NCBI GenBank assembly: GCA_049841135.1
Contig: JASGHK010000001.1
Location: 372,001 to 436,000 of the forward strand
Length of the DNA stretch: 64,000 nucleotides
Source: JACRCT01 sp049841135
GTDB lineage: Bacteria; Myxococcota; Myxococcia; Myxococcales; UBA5297
Direction of reading: 5' to 3'
Positions 18,398 to 27,979 of the stretch are shown here, in pieces. How positions within the stretch are numbered: the first letter of the stretch is position 1; the number at the start of each line of letters is the position of its first letter. Position numbers and translations under genes: made by a program. The notes beneath the pieces are model-generated. The model saw nothing but the letters and a program-made list of their open reading frames with translations, was not told where the DNA came from and ran no database searches.

Positions 18398-19459
18398 ATG
18401 GCGAACGTGGAGACGGCGGTCGTGCTGATGAACCTGGGCGGCCCCGACAAGCTCGAGGACGTCGAGGGCTTCCTCTACAACATCTTCAGCGACCCGGACG
18501 TCATCCAGCTGCCGATCGGCTTCCTCTGGCAGAAGTGGCTCGCCCGGCGCATCGCCAAGAAGCGCGCCCACGAGTCGCAGGAGAACTACCGGAAGATCGG
18601 CGGCCGCTCGCCCATCCTCGAGTGGACGAAGGCCCAGGGCGCCGAGCTGGAGAAGCGGCTGGGGCCGGGCTTCAAGACGTACATCGCCATGCGCGCCTGG
18701 ACGCCCTCGACCGAGCAGGCGGTGGAGGCGCTCGTCGCCGACGGCGCCCGGCGCATCGTCGCGTTCCCGCTCTACCCGCAGCGCACCCGGGCGATGAGCG
18801 TCTCGTCGGTCCGCGAGCTCTATCGCGTGCTGAAGGCCCGGAAGCTCGCCCTGCCCGTCCACGAGGTCTGCTGCTTCCCCAAGGAGCCAGGCCTGCTCGA
18901 TGCCTGGGCCGACGCGGTGCGCGAGACGCTGGCCAGGGTCTCGGAAGCGCGTCGCCCTGCGGCTCATGTCGTCTTCAGCGCGCACGGGCTGCCGCAGAGC
19001 CTCATCGACCGGGGCGATCCCTACCTCGAGCACGTCAAGCTCACGGTGGCCGGCGTGATGGAGCGCGTCGGCGCGGAGCGGCCACACACTCTCGCCTTTC
19101 AGAGCCGAGCGACGGGCGCCAAGTGGCTCGAGCCGTCGACCCCCGACGCGCTGGCGGCGCTCGCCAAGCAGGGCGTGAAGGACGTGCTGGTGGTGCCCAT
19201 CGCCTTCGTGACCGAGCACATCGAGACGCTCTTCGAGCTCGACATGCTGATCAAAGAGCCGGCGATGGCGGCCGGAATCGAGGGCTACTACCGCGTCCCG
19301 GTCCCCAACGTCGCGCCCAAGCTGATGGACGGGCTGGCGGATCTGGTGCGGCGGGCGCTGGAGAAGCAAGAGCCGCTGTGCGAGGCGGACGTGCCGGGCT
19401 GGCCGTGCCCGCAGGTCGACGGCACCTCAGGGGCCGTGAGGACTCGCTTTGCTGAGTAG
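18398..19459 (+). CDS. hemH: Ferrochelatase
   Basis: A 353-residue ferrochelatase, the enzyme that inserts iron into the porphyrin ring in the last step of haem synthesis. Signature segments are VVLMNLGGPDKLEDVEGFLYN at the N-terminus, FPLYPQ, VFSAHGLP with the catalytic His, and VVPIAFVTEHIETLFELD. The start has a TAGGAG site and follows the MutS-like gene by 13 bases, suggesting co-transcription. The C-terminus continues about 40 residues past the usual end and overlaps the convergent gene by 33 bases. Oxygen-dependent coproporphyrin enzymes of Gram-positives differ in sequence, so the protoporphyrin route is more likely. Confidence 0.95.
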   Translation: MANVETAVVLMNLGGPDKLEDVEGFLYNIFSDPDVIQLPIGFLWQKWLARRIAKKRAHESQENYRKIGGRSPILEWTKAQGAELEKRLGPGFKTYIAMRAWTPSTEQAVEALVADGARRIVAFPLYPQRTRAMSVSSVRELYRVLKARKLALPVHEVCCFPKEPGLLDAWADAVRETLARVSEARRPAAHVVFSAHGLPQSLIDRGDPYLEHVKLTVAGVMERVGAERPHTLAFQSRATGAKWLEPSTPDALAALAKQGVKDVLVVPIAFVTEHIETLFELDMLIKEPAMAAGIEGYYRVPVPNVAPKLMDGLADLVRRALEKQEPLCEADVPGWPCPQVDGTSGAVRTRFAE

Positions 19460-20563
19460 TAGCAGGTCAAGTCCCGTGTCGTTGCCCGGCGCAGCCTGGG
19501 CGAGTTGTGCGACCTTTCTGCAGTGTCCGCGCAGCACCTTGCAGATCGCAGAGACAATCGGATCATTCATCCAAGGCGTGAGGCTCCTTTCACGCACGGG
19601 TCGCGCGTAGGCGCCGATGTAGTGCGACGCCGCCGTACCCCTGCAAGTCCCCGGCGAACTCACCCGTGCGTCGACCCATTGCAGGAAGGGAGCGAATTCA
19701 CTCTCTCCGAAGTGGCGAACCGAGGCCGCCCGCTCGGCGCTCGCTGAGATGCCAGCACAACGCAAGACCAACTCAGGCTTGTCGGCGAACGCGGCTTCCA
19801 GGACGTCCACTGGAGTAGCAGGCAACGAGAGGTACTCCATCGCTGACGCCAGGCGGTCGAGGCGCTCGATCTGGTCCTTGTCGATGGGACTCCAGCCGGA
19901 GACATCGGCGCCCGAGGCGCTGAAAGTTCGAAACGCCTCTTCCTCAACCTTCAGTATGTGAGCGGCGTAATACGCCCCCGAGCGGTCCTCTGTCGCCAGA
20001 AAGAGCATCGCGAGTTGACGAACTTCGCGTGCCGCATCGGCCGGCGCTCGCGCTTCCAGGCCTACAAGCATCCGGATCCAGCAGAGTTTCTGGATGAGCA
20101 TCAAATCCGGGAAGTCGTCCAGCGGCCCCTTGGCTAGCGGGCCTGAATCCGTGAGGTCCCACGAACCAAAGCCGCCGAGTTGGTTCATCCAAGTGGTGTC
20201 CACAGCGGGGGGCCTGCTCGCACAGCCCTTCATCACGCAGGTCCAGGGGCCGTAGAACGGCAGCTTGGCCAACACCGGTCGCAAGGAACCGCTGCCAGAC
20301 TGCCAGGGGAGCTTCGGGTTCAGGAACTTTCCGGCGTCCTGAGTCCCACTTAGTTTGAAGAAGGGCGCCTCGGACAACTTGCGACTTTCCTCCAAGTAGA
20401 CCGGAAGCGCGCGTCGGGCGAGGGTCGCGTGCTCAGCGATGCGTGCGCGAAAATCGGCTGCCGATCGCTCGAGCCAGTAGGCGGAGAGACCGATCCCTCC
20501 AAGCCCAACAGCGAGAACAAGAAGTCCCCCTAGCAAAACTCGCCTGCGGTTGGGTGTCGACAT
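19427..20563 (-). CDS. Hypothetical membrane-anchored protein
   Basis: About 378 residues starting at MSTPNRRR (20563); an ATG at 20578 is also possible. One transmembrane helix follows at once (VLLGGLLVLAVGLGGIGLSAYW), and the rest is soluble and helical, with segments such as FFKLSGTQDAGKFLNPKLPW and WIRMLVGLEARAPADAAREV. No family is recognised. Codon use is slightly less GC-biased than its neighbours, for example in the first third. The 5' side carries a G-rich pentanucleotide repeat on its coding strand. Confidence 0.6.
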   Translation of the reverse strand: MSTPNRRRVLLGGLLVLAVGLGGIGLSAYWLERSAADFRARIAEHATLARRALPVYLEESRKLSEAPFFKLSGTQDAGKFLNPKLPWQSGSGSLRPVLAKLPFYGPWTCVMKGCASRPPAVDTTWMNQLGGFGSWDLTDSGPLAKGPLDDFPDLMLIQKLCWIRMLVGLEARAPADAAREVRQLAMLFLATEDRSGAYYAAHILKVEEEAFRTFSASGADVSGWSPIDKDQIERLDRLASAMEYLSLPATPVDVLEAAFADKPELVLRCAGISASAERAASVRHFGESEFAPFLQWVDARVSSPGTCRGTAASHYIGAYARPVRERSLTPWMNDPIVSAICKVLRGHCRKVAQLAQAAPGNDTGLDLLLLSKASPHGP

Positions 20564-20599
20564 CCGGAGTCCGCTCAAGAAGGTGAGAAGCGGGTTTGC

Positions 20600-20624
20600 T
20601 CCCCTCCCCTCCCCTCCCCTCCCC
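20600..20624 (-). repeat. Pentanucleotide repeat, potential G-quadruplex
   Basis: CCCCT is repeated almost five times on the plus strand, giving five runs of four G separated by single A on the minus strand. It lies about 25-45 bases upstream of the start of the minus-strand membrane protein gene, so it is in the non-template strand and would be in its mRNA leader. Confidence 0.75.
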
Positions 20625-20658
20625 GCCCTTCATCCACACCTGAAGGCCGACGTCCGGC

Positions 20659-22560
20659 TCAGCGCCCGGTGACGAGGTTGACGGCCTTCGTCGTGGTCTT
20701 GTCCGGCACAACCTCGACCGTCACTTCCCTGCGCGCGCCGATCATCTGGTTGATCAGCCGGACCTTGTGGATGCCCGCCGGAACGACCCGGGTCAGCGGC
20801 GCCGGAACGCCTCGCGCGCCGTCGAGCTCGATCATGCAGCCTTCTGCCGGGATGCACTCGACATCGAGGGTGCCGGTCTTGACGGGGCCGGTGGGGGCCG
20901 CGGGGGCCGCCTCGGCGCCGGAACCGCCCGTCGCGCCAGTGGCTGCGCCATCGGCGGTCTTGGTCGCGTCGCCGACCTTCACCTCACGAGATTTGCCCGT
21001 CCCCGTGCCCTTCCCCGGCTTGGGCTCCTTGGTGTCCTTGGGGTCGTCGGGGCGGGCCAGCGGCGTCGCCGGCATGGGCAGCGGAGTCGCCTCCTCGTCG
21101 TCGAGGCTGAAGCCGGTCCCGCGAAGCCAGGCCATGCCACCGACGCCGCCACCAACCGCGAGCAGGAAGACGAAGAACGCGAGCACCCCGCTCATGGCGC
21201 CGCCCTTCTTGGCGCCCTTGTCGTCCGTCTTGGCGGCCGCCAGCGCCTTGTTGACCTCGGCGTCCTGGGCCTTGCGCTCGGCCTTCTTGGCGTCCTTCTC
21301 CTTCGAATCCTTCTTGGGCGCCTCGGCGGCAGGAGCCTTGGGCGGCGGCGCGTCCTCTTCGACAGGGGCAGCGGCGACCGGGGCCTTCGGGCGCTTGGGC
21401 GCCGGCTCGCTCGCCCTCGAAGGCCGGCGGGGCATCTTGGCGCTCGTGTTCGAGCCCGGGTCCTTGGTGAGCTTGCGGGGAGCGGCCCTGGGCGCGGCAG
21501 CCTGCCGGGAGGTGTCGGTGCCCGAGCCGTCGTCGGCGGGGGCCAGCGTTCCGGCGGGGTCGGTCGCCAGGCTGATCATCCCGACGGGCTTCTCCTTGCC
21601 CTCCTCGAAGCGGCGCAGCCGCTCGGCGAGCAGGTCGAAGCGCTCCTTGTAGAACTGGTCCACGACCGCGCCGAGCTCTTGCTTGGAGTACCCCGGCCAC
21701 GTCTTGCGGTGGTGGATGGCCAACACCTTGGCGAAATCCGCGCAGCGCGGGAACCGCTCCTCGGGCGTCGGCGCCATGGCCCGGTCGAGCGCCTCCTGGA
21801 CCGCCGGATCCACCGCGATGCCCGCCTCGTGCAGCGGCCGCACCGTGCCCTCGGCCACCTGCTTCATCAGCTCGAAGTCGTTCGTGGCGTCGTAGTGGGT
21901 GCGGCCGGTCAGCGCCTCCCAGAGCACGAGGCCCGCGGCGAACTGGTCGCTGCGCCCGTCGATCTCCAGGCCGCGCACCTGCTCTGGCGACATGTAGGCG
22001 AGCTTGCCCTTGATGGTGCCCTGCTGGGTCTGCGTCAGCCGCCCGCGCGCCTTGGCCACTCCGAAGTCGGTCAGTTTCACCGTGCCGTCGCGCGTGACGA
22101 GCACGTTGTCCGGCGAGACGTCGCGGTGCACGACCCCCAGCGACCGGCCCGCCGGGTCGGTCATCACGTGGGCGTGGTCGAGCGCCTCCAGGAGGTGGAT
22201 GGCGATGTCCAGCGCGCAGGCCTCGGGCAGGTGCCGCCCGACGGCCGCCAGCTTGCCGAGCAGGCCAGCCAGGCTCGGCCCCGAGACGTACTCGAGGGCG
22301 ATGAAGAGCCCGCCCTGCCCGTCCCGCCGCAGCTCGTGCACCTCGGCGATGTTCGGGTGGGAGAGGTACGAGGCGGTGCGCGCCTCGTCGATGAGCATGC
22401 GCACGAAGTGCTCGTCCCCCGCGTACTGCGGAAGGATCCGCTTGATGGCCACGACCTTCGAGAAGCCTTGCTCGCCCACGATGCGGGCGCGGAAGAGCTC
22501 GGCCATGCCTCCGATGGCGATGCGATCGAGCAGCTCGTAGCGGGATGCGGTGGTCAGCAC
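20659..22560 (-). CDS. Serine/threonine protein kinase with PEGA domain
   Basis: A 633-residue Hanks-type kinase. The catalytic domain spans about residues 5-270: VVAIKRIL (ATP Lys), VHRDVSPDNVLV (catalytic loop), LTDFGVAKA (Mg-binding Asp), AYMSPEQ. An Ala/Pro/Lys-rich juxtamembrane region follows, then a transmembrane helix near 460-482 (GVLAFFVFLLAVGGGVGG). The C-terminus is a PEGA-type beta domain (GTLDVECIPAEGCMIELDG, VPAGIHKVRLIN). The start is the GTG at 22560, because the frame upstream is non-coding in look and a TATAAT lies at 22568-22573. It is divergent from the large TPR gene. Substrates are unknown. Confidence 0.92.
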   Translation of the reverse strand: MLTTASRYELLDRIAIGGMAELFRARIVGEQGFSKVVAIKRILPQYAGDEHFVRMLIDEARTASYLSHPNIAEVHELRRDGQGGLFIALEYVSGPSLAGLLGKLAAVGRHLPEACALDIAIHLLEALDHAHVMTDPAGRSLGVVHRDVSPDNVLVTRDGTVKLTDFGVAKARGRLTQTQQGTIKGKLAYMSPEQVRGLEIDGRSDQFAAGLVLWEALTGRTHYDATNDFELMKQVAEGTVRPLHEAGIAVDPAVQEALDRAMAPTPEERFPRCADFAKVLAIHHRKTWPGYSKQELGAVVDQFYKERFDLLAERLRRFEEGKEKPVGMISLATDPAGTLAPADDGSGTDTSRQAAAPRAAPRKLTKDPGSNTSAKMPRRPSRASEPAPKRPKAPVAAAPVEEDAPPPKAPAAEAPKKDSKEKDAKKAERKAQDAEVNKALAAAKTDDKGAKKGGAMSGVLAFFVFLLAVGGGVGGMAWLRGTGFSLDDEEATPLPMPATPLARPDDPKDTKEPKPGKGTGTGKSREVKVGDATKTADGAATGATGGSGAEAAPAAPTGPVKTGTLDVECIPAEGCMIELDGARGVPAPLTRVVPAGIHKVRLINQMIGARREVTVEVVPDKTTTKAVNLVTGR

Positions 22561-22567
22561 GCGGCGG

Positions 22568-22573
22568 ATTATA
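22568..22573 (-). promoter_or_regulatory. -10 box for leaderless kinase mRNA
   Basis: A perfect TATAAT on the minus strand ends seven bases before the GTG start codon, so transcription should begin at or next to the start codon. No Shine-Dalgarno is present. The -35 region 17 bases upstream (GTCGCA) is weak. Confidence 0.45.
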
Positions 22574-22774
22574 CCGATTAGCCCGCCGAGTGCGACTGGC
22601 CGCACGCTGGGAGCGAACTGGGCCGCGTCTGTTCCCTCCTGCCACCCGTGTGGTAGAAAACGCTGTCTCTTCGCGTGCCTGCATTTGAGAGCCGGGGTGG
22701 CAACGGCGTGCTCCGGCCCGTTCGACCGTCGGATTGCCGGCCTCGTGCCGGCAACACTCCCCGAGGCGTGCCCC

Positions 22775-25700
22775 ATGAGCGAGATCACCCAGTCCAACGA
22801 CGTCGCCGAGGACGTCGACATCGACGTCACCACCGACCCGGGCATCAAGCTCACTCCCGCCGCTGCCGCGCTTCAGTCGCTGCCGGCCGCTCCCGCCACC
22901 GCGCCCCACCCCTTGAGCCCCGAGCAGGTCCAGGAGCTCATCGCCGTCCTCGAGCGCGAGGCGAAGGTGCTGGGCAACGACGCGGCAGGGGCGCGGCTGC
23001 ACCACGAGATGGGCCTGCTCTGGGAGGGCCCGCTCAAGAACGCGCGCAACGCCGCGGTCTGCTACCAGAACGCCTACCGGCTCAACCCGAAGTTCGTGGC
23101 CAACATCCGCGCCGCCCGCCGCCTCTTCGCCGAGGTCGGCAACTGGCAGATGGTGGCGCAGCTCGTCGACGCCGAGGCCAGCGCCATCGAGGCCGAGCCC
23201 GAGCGCGTGGCGCTGATGCTGGAGAAGGCGCGCATCCTCGAGGACCGGCTGGGCAAGGCCGACGACGCCCTGGCGCTCCTGCAGCAGTGCCGGCAGCGCT
23301 GGCCGCAGGACGTCTCGGTGCTGCAGGCCATCGAGGCCGCGCTCGAGCCGCGGCACGACCTCTCGGCCCTGCGCGAGATCCGCGTGGCCATCGCCGGCCT
23401 GATGCAGGACCCGGCCCTGGCGGCGCAGTACCTGGTCGCCGCCGCGCGGCTGTGCGAGGGCGCGCTCGGCCAGTCGAGCGAGGCGGCCGAGCTGTACCGC
23501 CGGGCCTTCGCGCTGCGCCGCGAGGACCTGACCGTCCTCTCGGCCGTCGAGCGCAGCGCCGAGCGCAAGGGCGACCGCGAGGAGCTCTTGGCCTCCCTGC
23601 GCGCCCAGGCCGAGAAGGCGGGCGCCGGCGGGGCGCCCATCTGGTACCGCATCAGCCGCGTCTACGAGCAGATGAGCCAGCCGGAGAAGGCGCTCGAGGC
23701 GCTGCTCGCCGGCCGCAAGATCGCCCCGCACGACCCGGTCATCCTCGACGAGCTGGCGCGCACGCTCGAGTCCGCCGGCCGCTGGCAGGAGCTGTCCGAG
23801 GTGCTGCAGGCGCGCATCGCCAAGCTCACCGACACCCATGAGCGGGTGGGCCTGAACCTGCGGCTGGGCGCCCTCTTCGAGACCGTGCTCGGAAACGACG
23901 ACGCGGCCATCGAGTGCTACAAGACGGTCCTCTCCATCGCGCCGACCAACCTGGCCGCCGTCTCCGGCGTGGGCAAGCTCGCGTCGCGAAAGAAGGACTG
24001 GGCCGGGCTGCTCGCCGTCCACGACCTGGAGCTCGCCGGCACCGAGGACCCGCGCCAGAAGGTGGCCCGCCAGTACAAGGCCGCCGAGCTGCTCGAGACG
24101 CGCCTCGAGCGCCTGGACGAGGCGGTGACCCGCTACCGCCAGTGCCTGGAGACGCAGCCCGGCTACCTGCCGGCCCAGAAGGCGCTGGTGCGCATCTACG
24201 AGCGGATGGATCGCTGGGACGACCTGGTCTCCCTCTACGAAGAGGACGCCAAACACACCAGCGACCGCGACCAGCTCATCGCCATCCTCTCGCGCATCGC
24301 CAACATCCACGAGGAGCGCCGCAAGGACCTCCCCGCGGCGGCCGCGACCTTCAAGCGCATCCTGGAGATCGTCCCCGAGCACCTCCCGACCATCCGCGCC
24401 CTGGCCCACGCCTGCGAAAAGGCCGGGATGTGGGAGGAGCTGCTCAAGACCAACGAGCTGGAGGCCGGGCTCGCCGGCGACTCGCGGCAGGTCATCTCGC
24501 TGCTGCACACCAACGCCGAGATCCTCGAGGACCAGCTCAAGCGCAAGGACGACGCGATTGCCGCCTACAAGAAGGCGCTCTCGCTCTCGGCCAACTACCT
24601 GCCGGCGCTCAAGGCGCTGGGCCGGCTCTACGCGCAGGCCGGCCGCTGGGACGAGCTGGTGGACATGAACCGCCAGGAGGCGGAGATCACCGCCAACCCC
24701 GAGGCCGCCGCCGGGCTCATCTTCAAGGTCGGCGAGCTGCTGGAGGAGAAGCTCTCGCGCCTGGACGACGCCATCGCCGCCTACCAGGAGGTCCTCACCC
24801 TCTCGCCGTCGCACTTCCCTGCCCTGCGCGCCCTGAGCCGCATCTACCGCGCCCAGCGCAACTGGGAGAGCCTGGTCGAGGTCCTGCGCGCCGAGGCCGC
24901 CGCCCGCACCGACAGCGCCGAGAAGGCCAACACCCTCTTCCGCGTCGCCGCCCTCTGGGAGGACGAGCTGGGCCGCACGGACCTGGCCATCGAGACCTAC
25001 AAGTCGGTGCTGGAGCTGGTGCCCGACCACGGCCCGGCCTTCAGCGCGCTGGAGCGGCTCTACACCGCCGACGGCAACTTCAAGGAGCTGGCGGCGCTGC
25101 TCGAGCGCGAGCTGAAGATCGCCTTGCCGGCCGAGGTGCACACCGCCGCCTACGAGAAGCTCGCCGCGCTCTACGTCGACCGCTTCCAGGACGCGGCCCG
25201 CGCCGAGCAGTGCTACGAGGCCGTGCTGCAGCTCTCGCCCGGCCACGTCGGCGCGCTCAAGGGCTTGGAGATCCTGCGCGCCGGCGACCGCGTCCGCCGC
25301 GCCGAGATCCGCGCGCGGCTGGCCGGCGCCGTCACCGACAAGCGCGCCGCCGTGGCGCTGCGCCTGTCCGCCGCGGCCGACCGCGAGCTGCTGGGCCAGG
25401 TCCCGCTCGACGACCTGCGCCAGGCCGCCGCCCAGGACGCCGACGACCCGCGCGTGGTCGCCGAGTACGTCCGGGTGCTGCGCAAGGTGGAGGACCACGA
25501 GGCGCTGGTCATCTGGTACGAGCGGCGCCTGTCCGCCCAGCTGACCCCCGACGTGAAGCTCTCGCTCTTCCTGCGCCTGGGCGAGGTCTGCGAGTGGAAC
25601 CTGGGCCGCGACGACAAGGCCCTGGCCAGCTACCGCGCCGCCACCGAGCTCGACCCCACCTGCCTGTGCGCCCTGCGCGGACAGCGGCGCATCCTGTCCC

Positions 25701-27838
25701 GCGCCGGCAACCACGGCGAGGCCTACAAGCTGCTCCTGGCCGAGGCGCAGATCAGCCACGACCCGGCGCTGGCCCAAGGCCTCTTGCTCGAAGCCGGCAA
25801 CCTGGCCGAGCAGCAGCTGCGCAACGGCGAGTTGGCCCGCGCCGCCTACCAGGCCGTCCTCGCGCGCGATCCGCTCGAGCCGCGGGCTGGCGAGCGGATG
25901 GAGGCCCTGCTCGCCGCGTCGGGCGGCGCCAAGGAGATCGCCGAGCTGCACCTGAAGAAGGGCGCCGGCCGCGAAGCCGCGCACGACCAGGCCGCCGCCG
26001 CCGAGGAGTTCCTCGCCGCGGCCAAGACGTTCGCCACCCAGCTCAACGACGGGCCGCGGGCCTTCGAGGTCCTCGAGCACGCGCTGCGCAACGTCCCCAC
26101 CCATCCGGCCGCGCTGCAGCTCAAGGGCGACCTCTGCCTGGCGGCCGGCCGTCACGCCGACGCCGCGCAGGCCTACCTGCACCGCCTCGAGCAGGGCGGC
26201 GAGCCCGGCGAGCTGGCGGCGCTCCACTACCGGCTGGGCATGCTGCTGCAGGACCACCTCAACGAGGCCGCCCGCGCTACCGCCCACCTGCAGACCGCCT
26301 ACGCCGCCGACCCCTCGAACGTCGACGCGCTCGAGCGGCTGGGCGCCATCCACCTCGCCGCCGGCAACTGGGGCGGAGCCGCCGATGCCCTGCGCCGGCT
26401 CATCGAGACGACCAAGGACAAGCTCAAGCTCTCCAAGCACCTGGTGGCCTTCGCCCACGTCGCCGACGTGGGGCTGGGCGACCCGAAGACCGCCGTCGCC
26501 AGCTACAAGAAGGCGCTGGAGATGGTGCCGGGCGACTCGGGCGTGCTCGACAAGCTCGCCGCGCTCTACGAGCGGCTGGGCAACCTCTCCGACCTCTCCA
26601 CGGCCCTCGAGCAGCAGGCGTTCAACTCCGCCGCCGACGGCGACAAGCCGCGCGCGGTGAGCCTGCGCATCCGGGCGGCCGAGCTCTTCCAGCGCCAGAA
26701 CGACCTGCAGAAGGCGGTGCAGAACTACCGCTTCGCGGTCGAGCTGGCGCCCGACCAGGTGGCCCCGCGCGCCGCCCTCGCCGACCTGATGAGCAAGGCC
26801 GGCTCGATGCCCGCCGCGGCCATCGAGGAGCACCGCGCGGTGCTGCGCCTCGACCCGGTCCGGCTGGAGAGCTACCACTCGCTGTTCCGGATGTGGGCCG
26901 CCAGCCGGCAGCTGGACAAGGCCATCTGCGCGGCGCACGTGCTGGCCTTCGTCAAGGCGCTCACCGAGGCCGAGACCGCCTCCTTCACCGACGCCCGCAG
27001 CCGGGCCCCGGCCGAGACCGCCGAGATCCTCACCGACGAGGAGATCGACGGCGCCCTCCAGCACCCGGCCGCCCGCGGCCCCCTGGCCGACGTGATGCGC
27101 ATCATCGGCGACCAGCTGCACAAGGTCTTCGAGCCGGGCCTGGACGACCTGGGCATCGGCAAGGGCGACCGCCTGAAGGCCGACCACCCGCAGTTCAAGC
27201 TGGCCAAGTCGCTGTGCACCGTCTTCCGGGTCGAGAAGGTGGAGGTCTACCAGGCCAAGGTGGGCGCGCACATCACGCTGGAGAACACCGACCCGCTGGC
27301 GATGATCGTCGGCGTGGACGTCGTGCGCCGCTACCAGGCCCGCGAGCAGCGCTTCCTGTTCGCCCGCGCCGCCTACCAGCTGCGCAACAAGATGCCCATC
27401 GCCTACAAGCTCGACACCGCGCGGCTGACCGACCTGCTCGGCAACGCGGTCCGCGTGGTGGCGCCCAACTTCAACCGCCTGGGCAAGCCCGACGCGGAGA
27501 TGACCAAGCGGCTCAAGAAGGCGATGAGCGGCAAGGCCATCAAGGCGCTCGAGGGCGTGGTGGGCGAGCTCGAGCGCGCCAAGACGCTGGACGTCAACGC
27601 CTGGCTGCAGGCCTCGGCCTGGTCCGCCGACCGCGCCGGCCTGCTCCTCTCGGGCGACATCGCGGCCACGCTGCTCGTGCGGCTCAAGGAGGACGTGGCC
27701 ACGGCGAACCAGCGCATGGACACCACCGAGCAGCTCGTCGCCACCGTGCGCCGCCGGCGCGACCTGTACGAGCTGCTGGCGTTCGTCACCTCCGACGACT
27801 TCTTCAAGCTACGGACGCGGCTGCGGCTGTCGCAGTGA
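22775..27838 (+). CDS. Giant TPR-repeat protein (1687 residues)
   Basis: A very large soluble protein made of tetratricopeptide repeats for most of its length (roughly residues 45-1400). Recurrent units of about 34 residues read like ALRALSRIYRAQRNWESLVEVL and DDAIAAYQEVLTLSPSHFPA. The last 250 or so residues are not TPR and contain a folded domain (HPQFKLAKSLCTVFRVEKVEVYQ, PIAYKLDTARLTDLLG). There is no signal peptide or membrane helix. The start at MSEITQSND is favoured because upstream sequence looks non-coding. Such proteins scaffold complexes; partners are unknown. It is divergent from a Ser/Thr kinase gene, a possible functional link. Confidence 0.85.
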   Translation: MSEITQSNDVAEDVDIDVTTDPGIKLTPAAAALQSLPAAPATAPHPLSPEQVQELIAVLEREAKVLGNDAAGARLHHEMGLLWEGPLKNARNAAVCYQNAYRLNPKFVANIRAARRLFAEVGNWQMVAQLVDAEASAIEAEPERVALMLEKARILEDRLGKADDALALLQQCRQRWPQDVSVLQAIEAALEPRHDLSALREIRVAIAGLMQDPALAAQYLVAAARLCEGALGQSSEAAELYRRAFALRREDLTVLSAVERSAERKGDREELLASLRAQAEKAGAGGAPIWYRISRVYEQMSQPEKALEALLAGRKIAPHDPVILDELARTLESAGRWQELSEVLQARIAKLTDTHERVGLNLRLGALFETVLGNDDAAIECYKTVLSIAPTNLAAVSGVGKLASRKKDWAGLLAVHDLELAGTEDPRQKVARQYKAAELLETRLERLDEAVTRYRQCLETQPGYLPAQKALVRIYERMDRWDDLVSLYEEDAKHTSDRDQLIAILSRIANIHEERRKDLPAAAATFKRILEIVPEHLPTIRALAHACEKAGMWEELLKTNELEAGLAGDSRQVISLLHTNAEILEDQLKRKDDAIAAYKKALSLSANYLPALKALGRLYAQAGRWDELVDMNRQEAEITANPEAAAGLIFKVGELLEEKLSRLDDAIAAYQEVLTLSPSHFPALRALSRIYRAQRNWESLVEVLRAEAAARTDSAEKANTLFRVAALWEDELGRTDLAIETYKSVLELVPDHGPAFSALERLYTADGNFKELAALLERELKIALPAEVHTAAYEKLAALYVDRFQDAARAEQCYEAVLQLSPGHVGALKGLEILRAGDRVRRAEIRARLAGAVTDKRAAVALRLSAAADRELLGQVPLDDLRQAAAQDADDPRVVAEYVRVLRKVEDHEALVIWYERRLSAQLTPDVKLSLFLRLGEVCEWNLGRDDKALASYRAATELDPTCLCALRGQRRILSRAGNHGEAYKLLLAEAQISHDPALAQGLLLEAGNLAEQQLRNGELARAAYQAVLARDPLEPRAGERMEALLAASGGAKEIAELHLKKGAGREAAHDQAAAAEEFLAAAKTFATQLNDGPRAFEVLEHALRNVPTHPAALQLKGDLCLAAGRHADAAQAYLHRLEQGGEPGELAALHYRLGMLLQDHLNEAARATAHLQTAYAADPSNVDALERLGAIHLAAGNWGGAADALRRLIETTKDKLKLSKHLVAFAHVADVGLGDPKTAVASYKKALEMVPGDSGVLDKLAALYERLGNLSDLSTALEQQAFNSAADGDKPRAVSLRIRAAELFQRQNDLQKAVQNYRFAVELAPDQVAPRAALADLMSKAGSMPAAAIEEHRAVLRLDPVRLESYHSLFRMWAASRQLDKAICAAHVLAFVKALTEAETASFTDARSRAPAETAEILTDEEIDGALQHPAARGPLADVMRIIGDQLHKVFEPGLDDLGIGKGDRLKADHPQFKLAKSLCTVFRVEKVEVYQAKVGAHITLENTDPLAMIVGVDVVRRYQAREQRFLFARAAYQLRNKMPIAYKLDTARLTDLLGNAVRVVAPNFNRLGKPDAEMTKRLKKAMSGKAIKALEGVVGELERAKTLDVNAWLQASAWSADRAGLLLSGDIAATLLVRLKEDVATANQRMDTTEQLVATVRRRRDLYELLAFVTSDDFFKLRTRLRLSQ

Positions 27839-27906
27839 CGGCCGTGCCCGGCCCGAGCCGCAAGCGTGAGCGCGCGGGCCTCCTACTGCCCTGCGCAGTG
27901 ACCGTC

Positions 27907-27925
27907 TGAGTCGAGCACGGACTCA
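27907..27925 (+). terminator. Weak hairpin after the TPR gene
   Basis: TGAGTC and GACTCA arms around a seven-base loop, about 70 bases after the stop codon. There is no T-run, so its role as a terminator is uncertain. Confidence 0.3.
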
Positions 27926-27963
27926 CTTCGGTCTCTACTGAAGTGCAGAAGCTATGTCAGTGG

Positions 27964-27979
27964 GTGCTGACATACCTTC
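27964..27979 (+). repeat. IS inverted repeat, left copy
   Basis: Sixteen bases, perfect inverse of 29809-29824. It also forms the second arm of a local hairpin: TATGTCAG (27953-27960), six-base loop, CTGACATA (27967-27974). Confidence 0.85.

Noticed and set aside
20984..27271. A 2095-codon open frame on the minus strand across the TPR gene
   Set aside because: It is antisense to the TPR and kinase genes, is rich in Arg, Gly, Leu and His without domains, and arises from GC-rich codons in the real genes.
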